Part shown: positions 4,818-5,460 of the stretch, piece after piece
Layout of the letters: each line of letters begins with the position of its first letter
How positions within the stretch are numbered: the stretch's first letter is position 1
NCBI GenBank assembly: GCA_946221765.1
Contig: CAMIMK010000231.1
Span: 1 to 5,460 of the forward strand
Source: an uncultured Rhodovulum sp.
Lineage (GTDB): Bacteria; Pseudomonadota; Alphaproteobacteria; Rhodobacterales; Rhodobacteraceae
DNA: 5,460 bases
Reading direction: 5' to 3'
Notes under the pieces: generated by a model
What the model saw: only the letters and a program-made list of their open reading frames with translations
Database searches by the model: none
What the model was told of the DNA's origin: nothing
Made by a program: the position numbers and the translations under genes

Positions 4818-5460
4818 GTGGCGGACCAGAAGGACAGCGGCGGCCGGGTGACGCTGCACGACGTGGCGGCGGCGTCCGGTGTGTCGAAGTCTACGGTTTC
4901 GCGCATCCTCGACGAGCGGCTGCCTCGCTCGGAGAGCGCCACGGCGCGTCGGGTGCGCGAGGTCGCGGCCGATCTCGGCTATGTCCGCGACGTCGCCGCC
5001 GCGAGCCTCCGGCTCGGCAAGACTATGACTATCGGCGTGGTAGTGCCGCGGCTGACCGACACGGTGATGGCGATGCTCTATGAGGCGTTGGCACATGCCT
5101 GCGCCCGCACCGGCCAGTTCGCCATCGTCGCCACCACCGACGACGCGCCCGAGGCCGACCGCGCCGCCGCCGAGACCCTGCTCCGGCGCGGCGTCGACGG
5201 CCTCGTCCTCGCCACCGCCCGGGACGGCGACGACTTCCCCGACCGGCTCGCGGCGCGCGGCGTTCCCTTCGTCCTCGCACTCCGCACCGACGGCCGCAGC
5301 CTTTCGTCGGTGGCCGACGACCGGCTCGGCGGCTATCTCGCCACCCGCCACCTCCTCGACCTCGGCCACCGCCGCATCGGCCTGATCGCCGGCCCCGCCT
5401 ACGCCTCGTCGAGCGCCGGCCGCGTCGCCGGCTACCGCGAGGCGATGGCCGAGGCGGGGG
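4818..5460 (+). CDS. LacI/GalR-family transcriptional regulator, 3' end beyond the window
   Basis: The first 214 residues of a ligand-responsive repressor are present. Seen: a LacI helix-turn-helix at residues 11-31 (VTLHDVAAASGVSKSTVSRIL), helix 3 and hinge region to about residue 68 (AADLGYVRDVAAASLRLGKT), then the periplasmic-binding-protein-like sensor domain (TIGVVVPRLTDT..., RRGVDGLVLATA, ...RRIGLIAGP). Start: GTG 4818-4820 with GGAAGGA 10 nt upstream. An in-frame ATG at 4773 would add 15 residues but has no ribosome binding site. It is divergent from the aldolase-transporter operon, with a LacI-type operator between them, so it most likely represses that operon and perhaps itself until the substrate or an intermediate binds. 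The Asp/Arg/Ala-rich sequence is normal for a high-GC genome. Ligand unknown. Confidence 0.93.
   Translation, partial: MADQKDSGGRVTLHDVAAASGVSKSTVSRILDERLPRSESATARRVREVAADLGYVRDVAAASLRLGKTMTIGVVVPRLTDTVMAMLYEALAHACARTGQFAIVATTDDAPEADRAAAETLLRRGVDGLVLATARDGDDFPDRLAARGVPFVLALRTDGRSLSSVADDRLGGYLATRHLLDLGHRRIGLIAGPAYASSSAGRVAGYREAMAEAG

Noticed and set aside
4758..5369. - strand open frame (203 codons) opposite the regulator gene
   Set aside because: Glu/Gly/Ala-rich shadow without domain; the + strand encodes an unmistakable LacI-family protein.
1..5460. tRNA, rRNA, CRISPR array, phage or toxin-antitoxin genes
   Set aside because: No cloverleaf, regularly spaced direct repeats, or small paired genes of such types were seen on either strand.

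Overview
The window is about two-thirds G+C. Together with the kinds of insertion sequence present, this suggests an alphaproteobacterium of the Hyphomicrobiales (Methylobacterium/Aureimonas-like). That placement is inferred from composition and protein style only. The window has two halves: a mobile-element junction (1 to about 1934, plus an empty spacer to 2294) and a small LacI-type catabolic locus (2295-5460).

Mobile half. Positions 1-810 hold the 3' part of an IS630-family transposase on the + strand. Its left end lies outside the window. The gene is broken by at least two one-base frameshifts (in a G run near 43-45 and an A7 run at 207-213), and its normal stop is missing. Abutting it is a complete IS5-family element (811-1934) on the - strand. 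It has perfect 22-bp terminal inverted repeats and one intact 308-residue DDE transposase. No target-site duplication flanks it, so one or both of its flanks have probably been rearranged. Positions 1935-2294 contain no convincing gene, only a few inverted repeats.

Catabolic half. Two - strand genes follow each other in the order of transcription: a class I aldolase/dehydratase of the DapA/NanA superfamily (3701-4639), then an NRAMP-fold membrane transporter (2295-3566). A LacI/GalR-family repressor (4818 to the window end, incomplete) is divergent from them. The divergent region holds a good sigma70-like promoter for the aldolase gene. A perfect 12-bp palindrome with a central CG, of LacI-operator type, directly follows the -10 box and is repeated imperfectly 47 bp further downstream. 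The simplest reading is a substrate-inducible module: the transporter imports a small molecule, the aldolase-family enzyme cleaves or dehydrates it (or a product of it), and the repressor senses it.

The most interesting point is the transporter. The NRAMP metal-site motifs are altered: TM1 has GPGN instead of DPGN, and TM6 has no Met-Pro-His. It sits in a LacI-controlled catabolic operon, so it probably does not carry Mn2+ or Fe2+ in the usual way and may carry Mg2+-like ions or an organic substrate. The aldolase likewise lacks residues that define true dihydrodipicolinate synthase. The substrate cannot be named from this sequence.
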